From contig NZ_CP160035.1 of assembly GCF_040703125.1 (NCBI RefSeq), positions 3,892,001-3,956,000 on the forward strand: a stretch of 64,000 nt of DNA. Direction: 5' to 3'. This DNA comes from Flavobacterium ovatum. Its GTDB lineage: Bacteria; Bacteroidota; Bacteroidia; Flavobacteriales; Flavobacteriaceae. A model generated the notes under the pieces. The model was not told where the DNA came from. It worked only from the letters and a program-made list of their open reading frames with translations, and ran no database searches. Made by a program: the position numbers and the translations under genes. This document shows positions 26,658-36,358 of the stretch, piece after piece. The number at the start of each line of letters is the position of its first letter. Position 1 is the first letter of the stretch.

Positions 26658-28876
26658 AACAATCCTTCTTTTATGTAGGCAGGTATTTGCCAATTACTAA
26701 ATTCATTATCATTATCATCAGTCTTACTATTCATTAGGATTTCTATTGCTAATGAAGGTTTGCTTCCTACTCCATGCTCAGCTAATTCAAACGGATTATT
26801 ATTTATTTTAAATTTTTTAAGCCATTTCTTTGTTATAGATTTAAATGAATTTTCTTCATCGGAAATAAAATCTTGATTGATATGAAAGAAAGCATCTTCA
26901 AAACTCCTAGCGTGATAATCTAATTCTTTCGTTTGATATGTTATTAACAAATTACCTATTTCATCAGTTTTCCATTTCCTGTTTTCATCTTTAATTAAAG
27001 TTTTAGATTCTAATAAAAGCTCTTTAAAATAACTTAATTCATCTCTGGTCTTATCGTAGAAAAACAGTAATGAATTATTCGATGTTCTACTAGCTTTCTC
27101 ATCACTTGCAGGACATTTTTCTTCTTTTAATTCAGGTGTTCCGTCATCTTTTAACTTAGGAGTAATTTTATCTTTTTTCATGACGGGAGCTAAATAACAA
27201 CTGTCTATATCGGTTATAATTAAGGATTTCATTCCTATAAAATCAATAAATTTTTCAAATATCTGTGAATACGCTCCTACTTCAACAATCGATATATTTT
27301 GTGATAATAATTTATTTTCTTGAAATTCATTGTCAATTTTTTTCATCATTGCTGGTAGCAAAATCCTTTCAGTATCTCCTTCAATGAAAATAGCCTTATC
27401 TGTAAAAAATAATTCTGCTCTGTTTAATGTTAGATATTGTTTAAGGAATCTATAATTTTGGTCTTCCCCATTATCAATATATTCTTTTTCAAGGTCTTTC
27501 ATATTTTTAGAAATGACTTGATTTTTATTTAACTTTTTAAGGTACTTAATATCGTCAAATTTACTTTCAGCCACAATATGAGATGAATGTGTGCTTACAA
27601 TATATTGCAATTCTCTACTTACTACAATATCATTTCCTTCGTCATTTTTTAATTTCTTTTTAATTCCATCCTTTAGTAAATCTTTAATATTTTTTATAAA
27701 AACATATTGCATTTGCGGATGCGTATGAGCTTCAGGCTCTTCAATGAAAAGCAAATTAATATCAGATGGTCTTTCTAATTTTCCTTTTTTAAACTCTTCA
27801 ACTTGTATTTTTATTTCAAAGATTAAACTAATCAAATTCATGTATCCTAAGCCATTGTGATGCTCAGGAAGTTTATCGTTATTTTCATGTGTGTACATTA
27901 CTGTTGTATTACCTTCCAACAACTCACGATGCTGTAAAGTTGAAAATATTTCGATATTAGTTTCTTCTTGTTTTAAACCTCCAAACTTTTTTACGTCATC
28001 AATGACTCCTTTAAAAAGGTCAGCATAAATTTCGCTTAAAGTGTTGTCCGTACTCGAAAGTTCATCAGTAAATTTTTCAATCTTTTCTTTTTGTTCATCA
28101 CTTGTTTCTTCTTTTTTATATATTTCAGAAGTTTGTCTAGATAATGTTTTATCGGTTTCTTTATTATTTACGTCCCGTTTTGCTTTTATCGATTTAAAAT
28201 TAATTATCTCCTTAAAGTTTTCATTTCCAACGACAGTTGATTCAATAACACAGTGATCAATAATACTCCATTCTAGAGGAGCTTTAAACAGTTTAAAATA
28301 TTCTGCGAAATTTTGCTTGAAAAATTCATTAAAATCACGTTCTACATAAGTACTTTTGATTTCTTCTGATGCTTCTGTTTCTTCTTCATTTTCAATAGGT
28401 TTTATTATACCCTTATCAAATTTTGTTTTTTCTTTTGATTTAAATTCAGAATAATCTTTTCTAATTTTTTTGTACCTATCATAATTAATTACAAAATCAA
28501 AACCTAAAACAACAAAATTATTATCTGGATCTAAATTCATCATTACATTACAAATATTTGATAAATCGTCTTTTTCAAAATATTCAATAACTATTCGTAA
28601 TTTAATTCCTATATCTTTCCCTAAATTCTCAAACTCCTTTTCTGTTTTTTGATTAGTATCTTCAATAAGTTGATTTAATTGATTTTTAAAAAATAAATTA
28701 AAATCTTCAGAAGTAAATTTGCTTTTTTCAGAATTAATAAACTTGTCTAAAACTGCTAAAATTGATGTTTTACCAGAATTATTTTTCCCTAGAACTAAAG
28801 ATAATTCATCTTCTAAATCAAGTTTAAAATCTTGTAGAAGTCTAAAGTTCTTAATTTGTATTTGTTTTATTTTCAT
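26639..28876 (-). CDS. OLD-family ATPase/TOPRIM nuclease, GajA-like component of a Gabija-type defence pair
   Basis: 745 residues. ABC-type ATPase half: Walker A LGKNNSGKTSIL (~29-40), signature-like HNGLGYMNL (~340-348), Walker B LLFIEEPEAHTHPQMQ (~375-390), H-loop STHSSHI (~428-434). A charged, Lys/Glu-rich insertion (~140-300) lies inside the ATPase. TOPRIM half: Glu of IFIEGDTERILLP (~497-509) and the DxD of LIITDIDSC (~552-560), expected metal ligands for DNA nicking/cutting. Upstream of and coupled to the UvrD-like helicase gene, the gene order of Gabija and of class 2 OLD systems. Family-level function: anti-phage DNA cleavage. Subtype is uncertain because both proteins are larger than canonical GajA/GajB. 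Confidence 0.82.
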   Translation of the reverse strand: MKIKQIQIKNFRLLQDFKLDLEDELSLVLGKNNSGKTSILAVLDKFINSEKSKFTSEDFNLFFKNQLNQLIEDTNQKTEKEFENLGKDIGIKLRIVIEYFEKDDLSNICNVMMNLDPDNNFVVLGFDFVINYDRYKKIRKDYSEFKSKEKTKFDKGIIKPIENEEETEASEEIKSTYVERDFNEFFKQNFAEYFKLFKAPLEWSIIDHCVIESTVVGNENFKEIINFKSIKAKRDVNNKETDKTLSRQTSEIYKKEETSDEQKEKIEKFTDELSSTDNTLSEIYADLFKGVIDDVKKFGGLKQEETNIEIFSTLQHRELLEGNTTVMYTHENNDKLPEHHNGLGYMNLISLIFEIKIQVEEFKKGKLERPSDINLLFIEEPEAHTHPQMQYVFIKNIKDLLKDGIKKKLKNDEGNDIVVSRELQYIVSTHSSHIVAESKFDDIKYLKKLNKNQVISKNMKDLEKEYIDNGEDQNYRFLKQYLTLNRAELFFTDKAIFIEGDTERILLPAMMKKIDNEFQENKLLSQNISIVEVGAYSQIFEKFIDFIGMKSLIITDIDSCYLAPVMKKDKITPKLKDDGTPELKEEKCPASDEKASRTSNNSLLFFYDKTRDELSYFKELLLESKTLIKDENRKWKTDEIGNLLITYQTKELDYHARSFEDAFFHINQDFISDEENSFKSITKKWLKKFKINNNPFELAEHGVGSKPSLAIEILMNSKTDDNDNEFSNWQIPAYIKEGLLWLKQD

Positions 28877-29309
28877 ATTAAGTTGATATGGCTTAGTTGT
28901 ATACTTTACAAATATCTTTTAAATAAATAGAAAAACCTTACGGTTTCCCGTACCAACTTTAATATAATAACTATTTATAAAGATACTAAGCCAAATTTAC
29001 CAATTAAACTTCCCCAGCCGCTAAAAACCACTCAGATCTTATCAACAATATCTTACACTTATGTACAAATACCAATATATACTCTCTCTCCCCAACTCCC
29101 CGCATTAGGGATCGCAGCGGCATCCTTTTTTGGGGCTTTTTCTGCCCCAAAAAAGATACAGCGTAGAGCCCGACCGTAGGGAATGCCCAAATAATTATTC
29201 TGACTAGTCGAACATTCTATAAAATGTCGTTAAAAACCATTTTTAAACCTGCTTGGATGCCCGCTAAATGATAACAAATAAATATCTTTGCACCACTTAA
29301 AATGTAAAG
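28877..29309. other. Non-coding divergent gap
   Basis: 433 bp between the nuclease gene (minus) and tsaC (plus), containing the repeat block annotated separately and a -7-like element (TATCTTTG at 29283-29290, 19 bp before the tsaC start). No coding ORF. Confidence 0.5.
29099..29190 (+). repeat. Member C of the dispersed hairpin repeat
   Basis: AGGGATCGCAGCGGCATCC, a hairpin of TTTTTTGGGGC and GCCCCAAAAAA around TTTTTCT, then GATACAGCGTAGAGCCCGAC and GGGAATGCCC. The order (AGGGAT, AGCGG, hairpin, CAGCG, GAGCCCGAC, GGGCxxGCCC) parallels the other blocks at 4.2, 49.6 and 55.9 kb. The type is frequent between genes in Flavobacterium. Confidence 0.7.
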
Positions 29310-29876
29310 ATGGATATCAATCAGGAAATACTGAATGCTTACGAGGTGATTAAGGAGGGCGGAATTATTCTATACCCTACCGATACGGTTTGGGGAATTG
29401 GCTGTGATGCCTCGAATCCTGAGGCGGTGGCCAAGATTTATAAACTGAAACAACGTGCCGAAACGCAGTCGATGATTTGCTTGATGAATGGCGAGAAGAT
29501 GATGTATAATGTCTTTAAGGAGATTCCAGAAGTGGCATGGCAAATTTTAGATTTGTCTGAGAACCCAACGACTTTGATTTTGGATAATCCGAGAAATGTG
29601 GCTGCAAACATCATTGCAACTGATAAAACACTCGGAATAAGACTGGTTAAGGAACCGTTTTGTTTTAAGTTGATGGAGCGCATGAAGAAGCCTTTGGTGT
29701 CGACTTCGGCAAATATTTCAGGACAACCTACTCCTAAAAGTTTTAAGGAAATTAGTCCTGCAATTATTAATGGTGTGGACTATGTGGTGAATCTGAACAA
29801 GGATAAGGTTTCGGGTAAGCCGTCTACGATTATTAAGTTGGGGAATGACCACCAAGTGAAGATAATTAGAAAGTAA
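29310..29876 (+). CDS. tsaC: L-threonylcarbamoyladenylate synthase (TsaC/Sua5/YrdC family)
   Basis: 188 residues, single YrdC domain. Makes threonylcarbamoyl-AMP from threonine, bicarbonate and ATP, the first step of t6A37 tRNA modification. Motifs: GGIILYPTDTVWGIGCDASN (~17-36, KRxxxxP-like nucleotide region PTDTVWG), KIYKLKQRAETQSMICLM (~42-59, KxR), and PLVSTSANISGQPTPKSF (~129-146, the conserved S-T-S-A-N). C-terminal Sua5 extension is absent, so it is TsaC-length. It precedes the CCA enzyme gene after 115 bp, giving a tRNA-maturation pair. Confidence 0.93.
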   Translation: MDINQEILNAYEVIKEGGIILYPTDTVWGIGCDASNPEAVAKIYKLKQRAETQSMICLMNGEKMMYNVFKEIPEVAWQILDLSENPTTLILDNPRNVAANIIATDKTLGIRLVKEPFCFKLMERMKKPLVSTSANISGQPTPKSFKEISPAIINGVDYVVNLNKDKVSGKPSTIIKLGNDHQVKIIRK

Positions 29877-29991
29877 AAAAAGTTTAAGCGCTTGATTGTC
29901 TAAGCGTTTAATCCTAAACACAAAATGTTTAAAAGTTTAAGGTTTTAAAGTGGTTTAAGTCGACTTAGAATCTTAAATCTGAAATAACAAT

Positions 29992-31410
29992 ATGAATTAT
30001 ACCAAAGCATTAGAGAATCCTATTTTTAAAATTGTGGCGCAAGCGAGTGCCGAACTGCAAATTGACAGCTATGTTATTGGCGGGTTTGTACGCGATTACT
30101 TACTAGAGAGACCGTTGAAGAAAGATATTGATATTGTAGCTGTGGGTAGCGGTATTGAACTGGCATTGAAGGTGTCGGAACTACTGCCTAACAAGCCCAA
30201 AGTGCAGGTTTTTAAAAATTACGGAACAGCAATGTTGCGTTATAAGGATACCGATATTGAGTTTGTGGGCGCTCGTAAAGAGAGCTACCAAACGGAAAGC
30301 CGTAATCCAAAAGTCGAAATCGGCACGTTGCAAGACGACCAAGATCGCAGGGATTTTACGATTAATGCGTTGGCTTTTTCATTGAACGAAAGCAATTACG
30401 GGGATTTAATTGACCCTTTTGGTGGCGTGGCAGCTTTGGAGGCTAAGTCCATCAAAACACCTTTGAACCCTGATATTACCTACTCTGACGATCCTTTGCG
30501 CATGATGCGTGCCATCAGATTTGCAACCCAATTGGGGTTTGAAATTGAGGCTGAGTCCTTGGAAGCGATTTCGAGAAACAAAGACCGCATCAATATTATC
30601 TCTGGTGAGCGTATTGTGGACGAGTTGAATAAGATACTATCGACACCCAAACCTTCTATAGGCTTTTTGTTGCTATACAAAACAGGTTTATTAGACATTA
30701 TCTTACCCGAATTGACGGCTTTGAATAATGTGGAAGAAATTGAAGGTCAGACGCATAAAAACAACTTTTACCACTCGCTTGAAGTGGTGGATAATATATG
30801 CCCTAATACTGATGATGTGTGGTTGCGTTGGTCGGCTTTGCTACACGATATTGGTAAAGCACCAACTAAGAGATTCAACAAAAAACAAGGTTGGACGTTT
30901 CACGGACATGAGTTTTTGGGTGGAAAAATGGTCAAGCGAATCTTTGAGCGTTTGCACATGCCATTGAACCAGAAAATGAAATTTGTACAGAAAATGGTGG
31001 TGATGAGTTCACGCCCAATCGTGCTTTCGCAAGATTTGGTGACCGATTCGGCCGTACGTAGATTGGTTTTTGATGCGGGTGAGGAAGTGGAAGATTTGAT
31101 GACCCTTTGCGAAGCGGATATTACGACCAAAAACCCTGGGAAGTTCAAGAAATACCATAATAATTTTGTGATTGTACGTCAGAAAATTGTGGAAGTAGAG
31201 GAGAAAGATTCTGTTCGAAATTTTCAGCCTCCGATTACAGGAGAACAAATTATGGAAATTTTTGATTTGAAGCCTTCGAGAGAAATCGGTACCCTAAAAG
31301 AAGCGGTTAAAGAAGCTATTTTGGAAGGTGAGATTCCGAATGAATACCAAGCTGCTTATGATTTTGTTTTGAAAAGAGCCGAAAAAATGGGTTTGAAGGC
31401 AATAAAATAG
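29992..31410 (+). CDS. cca: CCA tRNA nucleotidyltransferase with HD domain
   Basis: 472 residues. Class II polymerase head: SYVIGGFVRDYLLERPLKKD (~26-45) then IDIVAVG with the catalytic DxD (D45, D47), RRDFTINALAFSL (~121-133), substrate-recognition motif DPLRMMRAIRFATQLGFEIE (~166-185). C-terminal HD domain with the metal pair in LLHDIGKAPTKRF (~286-298), a feature of bacterial CCA/poly(A) enzymes with phosphohydrolase activity. Adds or repairs the 3' CCA of tRNAs. The size is consistent with Bacteroidota CCA enzymes. Confidence 0.95.
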   Translation: MNYTKALENPIFKIVAQASAELQIDSYVIGGFVRDYLLERPLKKDIDIVAVGSGIELALKVSELLPNKPKVQVFKNYGTAMLRYKDTDIEFVGARKESYQTESRNPKVEIGTLQDDQDRRDFTINALAFSLNESNYGDLIDPFGGVAALEAKSIKTPLNPDITYSDDPLRMMRAIRFATQLGFEIEAESLEAISRNKDRINIISGERIVDELNKILSTPKPSIGFLLLYKTGLLDIILPELTALNNVEEIEGQTHKNNFYHSLEVVDNICPNTDDVWLRWSALLHDIGKAPTKRFNKKQGWTFHGHEFLGGKMVKRIFERLHMPLNQKMKFVQKMVVMSSRPIVLSQDLVTDSAVRRLVFDAGEEVEDLMTLCEADITTKNPGKFKKYHNNFVIVRQKIVEVEEKDSVRNFQPPITGEQIMEIFDLKPSREIGTLKEAVKEAILEGEIPNEYQAAYDFVLKRAEKMGLKAIK

Positions 31411-31519
31411 AATATTCTAGTTATAAACTAGGATGACAAGTGTTTGAATAAAACTAACCGTTATGAAATTAAGAATCATTGAGACTTAAGTTCATAATGG
31501 TTCAAACTATAATATTAGA

Positions 31520-32542
31520 ATGAATAAAGCAGATAAATCAGTAATTTACTGGTTACTTACAGGATGTTTTCTTTTGTTTTTGATGGTTACCATAGGTGGT
31601 ATCACACGTTTAACCAATAGTGGTTTATCAATGACCGACTGGCATTTGGTAACCGATACCTTCCCTCCTTTGACGGATGAAAAGTGGAATACGGCTTTTG
31701 AAGAATACAAGAAATTCCCAGAGTACCAGAAAATCAATATTCATAACGACTTTCAACTGTCAGACTATAAATTCATTTATTTCTGGGAATGGTTTCACCG
31801 TTTTATTGGACGTATTATTGGGTTGGTATTCATCGTCCCGTTTGCTTATTTTTTAATCAAAAATAAATTAAGTCGTGCCACCATCAAAAAATGCTTTGTA
31901 TTACTCTTTATGGGTGGTTTTCAAGGTTTTTTGGGCTGGTTTATGGTTCGAAGCGGACTAATTGACAATCCAGATGTGAGTCATTTTAGACTTTCCTTAC
32001 ACCTTACTTTTGCCTTTACCACCTTTGCTTATACTTTATGGGTAGCGCTAGATTTGATTTATCCGCACCGCAATCCTGTGCAAATAGAATTGCGAAAAAT
32101 TGCTCGCTATGCCCTGGCTTTTTTACTCCTTCAAATCATTTATGGTGGTTTTGTAGCAGGATTGAATGCCGGATTGATTCACAACCACTGGCCGTTGATG
32201 AGTGATGGACAATTTATACACGATAGCGTTTTTATCGAACAACCAAGTTTACTACTAAACTTAACCGAAGGAAAAAGTGGAGTTCAATTTGTACACCGAA
32301 CACTCGCCTATGTTGTGGTTTTCTTTATAGGTTGGTTGTTTTTCAAAAGTAAAAAAAGCATGTTACTCCAAGATCAGAAGAAAGGCATCAACGGTTTGAT
32401 GTTCTTAGTATTGGTACAATTTGCTTTAGGAGTATTTACGTTGTTATTGGCCGTTCCTTTATGGTTGGGGTTGGCACATCAAATCAACGCTTTCTTTTTG
32501 TTGGCGACCATGACGTATACCTTGCATAGGCTTTCTAAATAA
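31520..32542 (+). CDS. ctaA: Heme A synthase, COX15/CtaA family
   Basis: 340 residues, about eight membrane helices. Oxidises heme O to heme A for the aa3-type cytochrome oxidase. Heme-ligand histidines are in EWFHRFIGRIIG (~91-102), LSLHLTFAFTTFAY (~158), VQFVHRTLAYVVVF (~256) and LGLAHQINAFF (~318). The length is typical for type 2 CtaA. The conserved Glu before the first His (E91 region) is present. No other cox genes in view; expressed on its own or with upstream cca after a 109-bp gap. Confidence 0.93.
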   Translation: MNKADKSVIYWLLTGCFLLFLMVTIGGITRLTNSGLSMTDWHLVTDTFPPLTDEKWNTAFEEYKKFPEYQKINIHNDFQLSDYKFIYFWEWFHRFIGRIIGLVFIVPFAYFLIKNKLSRATIKKCFVLLFMGGFQGFLGWFMVRSGLIDNPDVSHFRLSLHLTFAFTTFAYTLWVALDLIYPHRNPVQIELRKIARYALAFLLLQIIYGGFVAGLNAGLIHNHWPLMSDGQFIHDSVFIEQPSLLLNLTEGKSGVQFVHRTLAYVVVFFIGWLFFKSKKSMLLQDQKKGINGLMFLVLVQFALGVFTLLLAVPLWLGLAHQINAFFLLATMTYTLHRLSK

Positions 32543-32710
32543 GCTCTAAAAGTTATGAATTATGAGTTATAAATTAACGAATTGATATTACGAAAAGTCA
32601 ACTTACATAAATACTAATTCTCTAAAACTTAATTTTTTTAATTTATTTATCCTCAATTCCTTAAATTTACATTTGACTATATTGTCACATTTCTTTGTAT
32701 TCCTACAAAA

Positions 32711-33481
32711 ATGTCAAAACTTACTACTCAAGACCAGTTCCTCGATTTATCAGATTACGGCAGACCTTTTGGGAGGTGGCTAGCAAATTCCTTAAAAAAT
32801 ACCCGCTTTACACCTATAGACGTCACTTTATTATTCGGTTTCTCTGGACTCACAGCTATTTATTGCATCTTAGAAGGTTACTTGTATTGGGCGGCTTTCT
32901 TTATCATTCTAAAATCTATAATTGATGCGGCTGATGGGGAACTAGCCCGAATTAAAAACACACCCTCATACACAGGACGTTATCTGGACAGTGTATTTGA
33001 CATTATATTGAATTTCTTGATATTATCAGCTATTTGTTATGTTTCCAACACGTCATTTTGGGTCACATTGATTGCTTTTGCAGCGATCCAAATACAAGGA
33101 ACTTTATACAATTATTACTATGTGATCTTGCGTCACAAATCTACTGGTGGAGATGCTACTAGCAAGATATTTGAATACAAAGCACCTCGTGCATTGCCTG
33201 GCGAAAAACAGAAAACCGTAAACATTATGTTCCAAATTTATACGATTGTTTACGGGAAGTTTGACACCATCATACACGCATTAGATCCAAATGCTTACAA
33301 AGTTAAAACCTTCCCTAACTGGTTTATGACTATGGTTTCTTTGTACGGATTAGGCTTTCAATTATTATTAATTGCCATTATGCTTCCGCTCGGTTGGATG
33401 GAGTGGATTGTACCTTTTTTTATTGGATATTCGTTTTTGATTGGGGTGTTAATTCCGGTTAGACGTATGTATATTGTGTAA
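32711..33481 (+). CDS. CDP-alcohol phosphatidyltransferase family protein
   Basis: 256 residues, about six hydrophobic helices. The complete family motif D-x2-D-G-x2-A-R-x8-G-x3-D-x3-D is present, running from D76 (DAADGELARI, ~residues 76-85) to the final Asp in LDSVFD. Transfers a phosphatidyl group from CDP-diacylglycerol (or an analogous CDP-activated alcohol) to an acceptor alcohol; the acceptor (inositol, glycerol-phosphate or other) cannot be told. Followed by a strong terminator. Confidence 0.9.
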   Translation: MSKLTTQDQFLDLSDYGRPFGRWLANSLKNTRFTPIDVTLLFGFSGLTAIYCILEGYLYWAAFFIILKSIIDAADGELARIKNTPSYTGRYLDSVFDIILNFLILSAICYVSNTSFWVTLIAFAAIQIQGTLYNYYYVILRHKSTGGDATSKIFEYKAPRALPGEKQKTVNIMFQIYTIVYGKFDTIIHALDPNAYKVKTFPNWFMTMVSLYGLGFQLLLIAIMLPLGWMEWIVPFFIGYSFLIGVLIPVRRMYIV

Positions 33482-33512
33482 AATGACACGCGAATAAAAC
33501 GGATTTTTACAT

Positions 33513-33552
33513 AAAAAAAAGAGCAAAAACTAAGTGTTTTGCTCTTTTTTTT
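33513..33552. terminator. Strong intrinsic terminator (bidirectional)
   Basis: 16-bp stem AAAAAAAAGAGCAAAA / TTTTGCTCTTTTTTTT with loop ACTAAGTG between two convergent genes (phosphatidyltransferase and the redoxin gene). Confidence 0.9.
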
Positions 33553-33637
33553 ATGATTCTAAACCAGATAGCATTGAAAAAATTAGTGAAATTCTATTTC
33601 AAAAACCTACAATTAGTGCGATTCGGGTTAAATAAAA

Positions 33638-34240
33638 CTATCTCTTTACCTTAATTCCACAGCCAATTGCTTTGGTTGTTTCTGGTGAAGGTATTTTTCC
33701 GCTTTCTACTGCAGCGATTGCATTTTCTAGGTATTTTTCTTTTACTTCTGTCGCACTGTCTACGTTATCATCAATAGCTCCAATGTATTTTACCACTTTA
33801 TTTTTGTCCAACAAGAATACGTGTGGTGTTTTTGTTGCTCCATATTGAGGAAATATTTTTTGCCCATCATCAAACAAATACGGGAAAACAAATCCTTTTT
33901 CCTTAGCTCTTACTTTCATCAATTCAAAGCTATCCTCTGGTTGTGCTTCAGGATCATTAGGATTGATTGCTAATAAAATATAGCCTTTAGACTTATACTT
34001 TTTTGCCAAATCATTAATTCGGTCTTCATACTTTTTAGCAAAGGGACAGTGGTTGCAAGTGAACACAATAATGAAGCCTTTTGCGCTCTTATAATCAGCC
34101 ATACTATACATTTTTTCATCTACAGATTTTAGACTAAAATCAGTGGCCGTATCACCTATTTTATAGCCAGCTGGAGGAATTGGATTGGCTACGCCAATAA
34201 AAAAAGTAAATAGCAATAATAAAGAAGTGATGATTTTCAT
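33638..34240 (-). CDS. Secreted thioredoxin-fold (redoxin/AhpC-TSA-like) protein
   Basis: 200 residues with a signal peptide (MKIITSLLLLFTFFIGVA). The thioredoxin-fold domain begins YKIGDTATDFSLKSVDEKMY (~27-46) and carries a CxxC-type site FTCNHCPFAKKYEDR (~64-78). This C-N-H-C-P-F-A-K motif is characteristic of a redoxin subgroup in Bacteroidota. Conserved cis-Pro region TKTPHVFLLDKNK (~130). Probably periplasmic thiol oxidoreductase or peroxide-related. Starts 11 bp after the TlpA-like gene stop, same strand. Confidence 0.88.
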   Translation of the reverse strand: MKIITSLLLLFTFFIGVANPIPPAGYKIGDTATDFSLKSVDEKMYSMADYKSAKGFIIVFTCNHCPFAKKYEDRINDLAKKYKSKGYILLAINPNDPEAQPEDSFELMKVRAKEKGFVFPYLFDDGQKIFPQYGATKTPHVFLLDKNKVVKYIGAIDDNVDSATEVKEKYLENAIAAVESGKIPSPETTKAIGCGIKVKR

Positions 34241-34251
34241 AGGATAATGTG

Positions 34252-34728
34252 TTAGTTAATATTAGAATTTACGTATTGATTAAGCTCTTCAAAAGTCGCA
34301 AAATCACGTTCTGCAAATACCCTTTTTTCACCTTTAATAATCAAAGTAGCGGGTATAGATCCAGACCAACTTTTGTCCACTTTGGAGAGCCAATTATTAT
34401 AGTTTTTATCGGTCAAAACCACTACCTCAGACTGGATGTTTTTTCGCTTCAAAAACGGAATCAATTTCGCCTGAATCTGGTCTTTAAAATCCAAACTTAT
34501 TAAGACCAATTTCACCTTTTTATTCTCTGCATTTAGCTTTTCAAAATAAGGTAATTCTTTGACACATGGAGCACACCAAGTCGCCCAAAAGTTGACAACA
34601 TAAGTGGTGTTTTTATCACTCAAAATCACTTTCTCCAAAGCCGTATAATTATCAAAAACAACTGGAGTTTGTGCGTTCATTTGGAAGGAGAAAAAACCAC
34701 ATAAAATCAAAAAAGAAATATACTTCAT
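34252..34728 (-). CDS. TlpA-family thiol:disulfide oxidoreductase
   Basis: 158 residues from the ATG at 34728 (MKYISFLILCGFFSFQMNAQ, a signal peptide). An upstream in-frame ATG (34758) would place ten residues before the signal and is less likely. CxxC active site in VNFWATWCAPCVKELPYFEK (~53-72) with the TlpA W-C-A-P-C sequence; cis-Pro in SIPATLIIKGEKR (~124). Periplasmic reductase supplying electrons to apo-cytochromes or other thiols. First gene of a two-gene unit with the redoxin. Confidence 0.9.
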   Translation of the reverse strand: MKYISFLILCGFFSFQMNAQTPVVFDNYTALEKVILSDKNTTYVVNFWATWCAPCVKELPYFEKLNAENKKVKLVLISLDFKDQIQAKLIPFLKRKNIQSEVVVLTDKNYNNWLSKVDKSWSGSIPATLIIKGEKRVFAERDFATFEELNQYVNSNIN

Positions 34729-34758
34729 ATTGACGGGAATTATTTTTAAAAGAGTCAC

Positions 34759-35781
34759 GAATTTACAATCTAAATCTGGTTATCTGATTCCACTTAACAA
34801 AACATTATCATTAAAAAGTCATTCTTTTTTTCAGTCAAAAAAAACAGTCAAAATGTCTCAAAACGGAGTCTAAACAAGCTTTATTTTGAACTAAAAAAAG
34901 TAGTTATTTTTTAATCTTAAGCCAAATATTCCTCTTACTTAAATAAGAAACAATCAATCAGGTTTTCACTTAAACTTTTACTTTATATAAAATAGAACAA
35001 TATAAAACATTAAACCATCTACAAAACTCCTAATTAGACAGATAAAAAACACTTATACTTGTCATTAATAAAAAATAAAGAAACTCATTACTACATAGTA
35101 CAGCGCAACAAATTGTCAAAGTAAAATAGTAAGTAGCATATAAAAAACCTACGAAAACTCAATATAGACAAAATCTATACCTGTTGTTTAAACACTTATT
35201 TACCAAATACATATGCCAATCAACTTAAACTATTAAATAATATAAACTAAAAAACAGTTCAAAACACATATTCTAAGTGAATCCTCGACCAAAGTACTCT
35301 GTTTTTCCCAATAAAACAGCATTATAACTTGATATTTTTCCTTTTCGAAATTTCGCAAAATACTACTTATTTTTCCTGACTACGAAATACATTAAGAAAA
35401 ACAAAACTCCCCTCCTACTTCTTCCTTCCCTGATTCTAAAATACCCAAAACCGAAGACTAAAAAAAACTTGAAATTGACCTCAAAAAAAAGAGCTTTTTA
35501 AACTTTAAAAACAGAGCTCCCACAACCCTATTATTCAAACACAAAAAGCCAACAAATAAAGGTCCGTTACTTGTGTTTTTCCTTGAATAAAAAACAAAAA
35601 AAGTATGGATTGTAATTAGATTTCCATGAAAATTTTTGGGGAAATTATTTAAAAAAAATAATATCTCTAAAAAATTAAGAGTTCAAAAACGACAACTTAA
35701 TTTCCAAAAAGCTCCTATTTAGACTTGCAATTTGTCCGTTAAAAATGACTATTTTAGCCAATAGAAAAAACCTTCTATTTT
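34759..35781. other. 1-kb gene-free AT-rich tract
   Basis: No ORF with coding character on either strand, no tRNA, no recognised repeat, and no convincing terminator. Composition is notably A-rich on the plus strand. It separates the divergent tlpA-like and acetyltransferase genes. A few short inverted stretches (for example GAGCTTTTTAAACTTTAAAAACAGAGCTC near 35490) are weak. Confidence 0.5.
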
Positions 35782-36357
35782 ATGAAAACAGAGAAAGAAA
35801 AAATGATTGACGGCGAGTATTATTTGGCTGGAGATTTCACCTTAGTAAAAGACCGAAGAAGAGCCAAAAATTTATTACATCGATTAAATATCACGGAATA
35901 TAGAATAACTAAAAAAGCGCGAGAAATCATCGCAGAACTCATTCCAAATTCCGGTAAAAATTTATACATCGAACCACCATTTTTTTGTGACTACGGATAC
36001 AATATTTTCTGTGGTGATAATGTGTTTTTCAATGTCAATTGTGTGGTGCTTGATGGCGCCAAAGTTTCTATTGGTTCCAACGTTCTTTTTGCACCCGGAG
36101 TTCAATTATACACCGCGGCTCACCCACTTGATGCCGAAGCTCGAAAAACAGTAGAGTTCTCAAAACCGATTACCATTGGTGACGATTGTTGGATCGGTGG
36201 TAATGCTATCATTTGTCCAGGCATCACCATAGGAAACGGTTGCGTTATTGGAGCAGGTTCTGTCGTTACCAAAGACATTCCAGATAACAGCATGGCGGTT
36301 GGCAACCCAGCGAAAATCATTAAGAAATTAAACACAGACAATACCCCAACTCAATAA
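35782..36357 (+). CDS. Sugar O-acetyltransferase (maltose/galactoside acetyltransferase type)
   Basis: 191 residues. Left-handed beta-helix hexapeptide-repeat enzyme using acetyl-CoA. N-terminal Mac domain EKEKMIDGEYYLAGDFTLVK (~3-22) with KDRRRAKNLLHRLN, then repeats from NLYIEPPFFCDYGYNIFCGD (~56-75) to GNGCVIGAGSVVTKDIPDNS (~155). The catalytic His is in LYTAAHPLDAEARK (~112-125). The acceptor sugar is unknown. Immediately downstream lies a dead VOC gene. Confidence 0.93.
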   Translation: MKTEKEKMIDGEYYLAGDFTLVKDRRRAKNLLHRLNITEYRITKKAREIIAELIPNSGKNLYIEPPFFCDYGYNIFCGDNVFFNVNCVVLDGAKVSIGSNVLFAPGVQLYTAAHPLDAEARKTVEFSKPITIGDDCWIGGNAIICPGITIGNGCVIGAGSVVTKDIPDNSMAVGNPAKIIKKLNTDNTPTQ

Positions 36358-36358
36358 G

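Noticed and set aside
24429..28876. CRISPR array or restriction-modification genes in the defence stretch
   Set aside because: No regularly spaced repeats and no methyltransferase or specificity genes are visible in the window.
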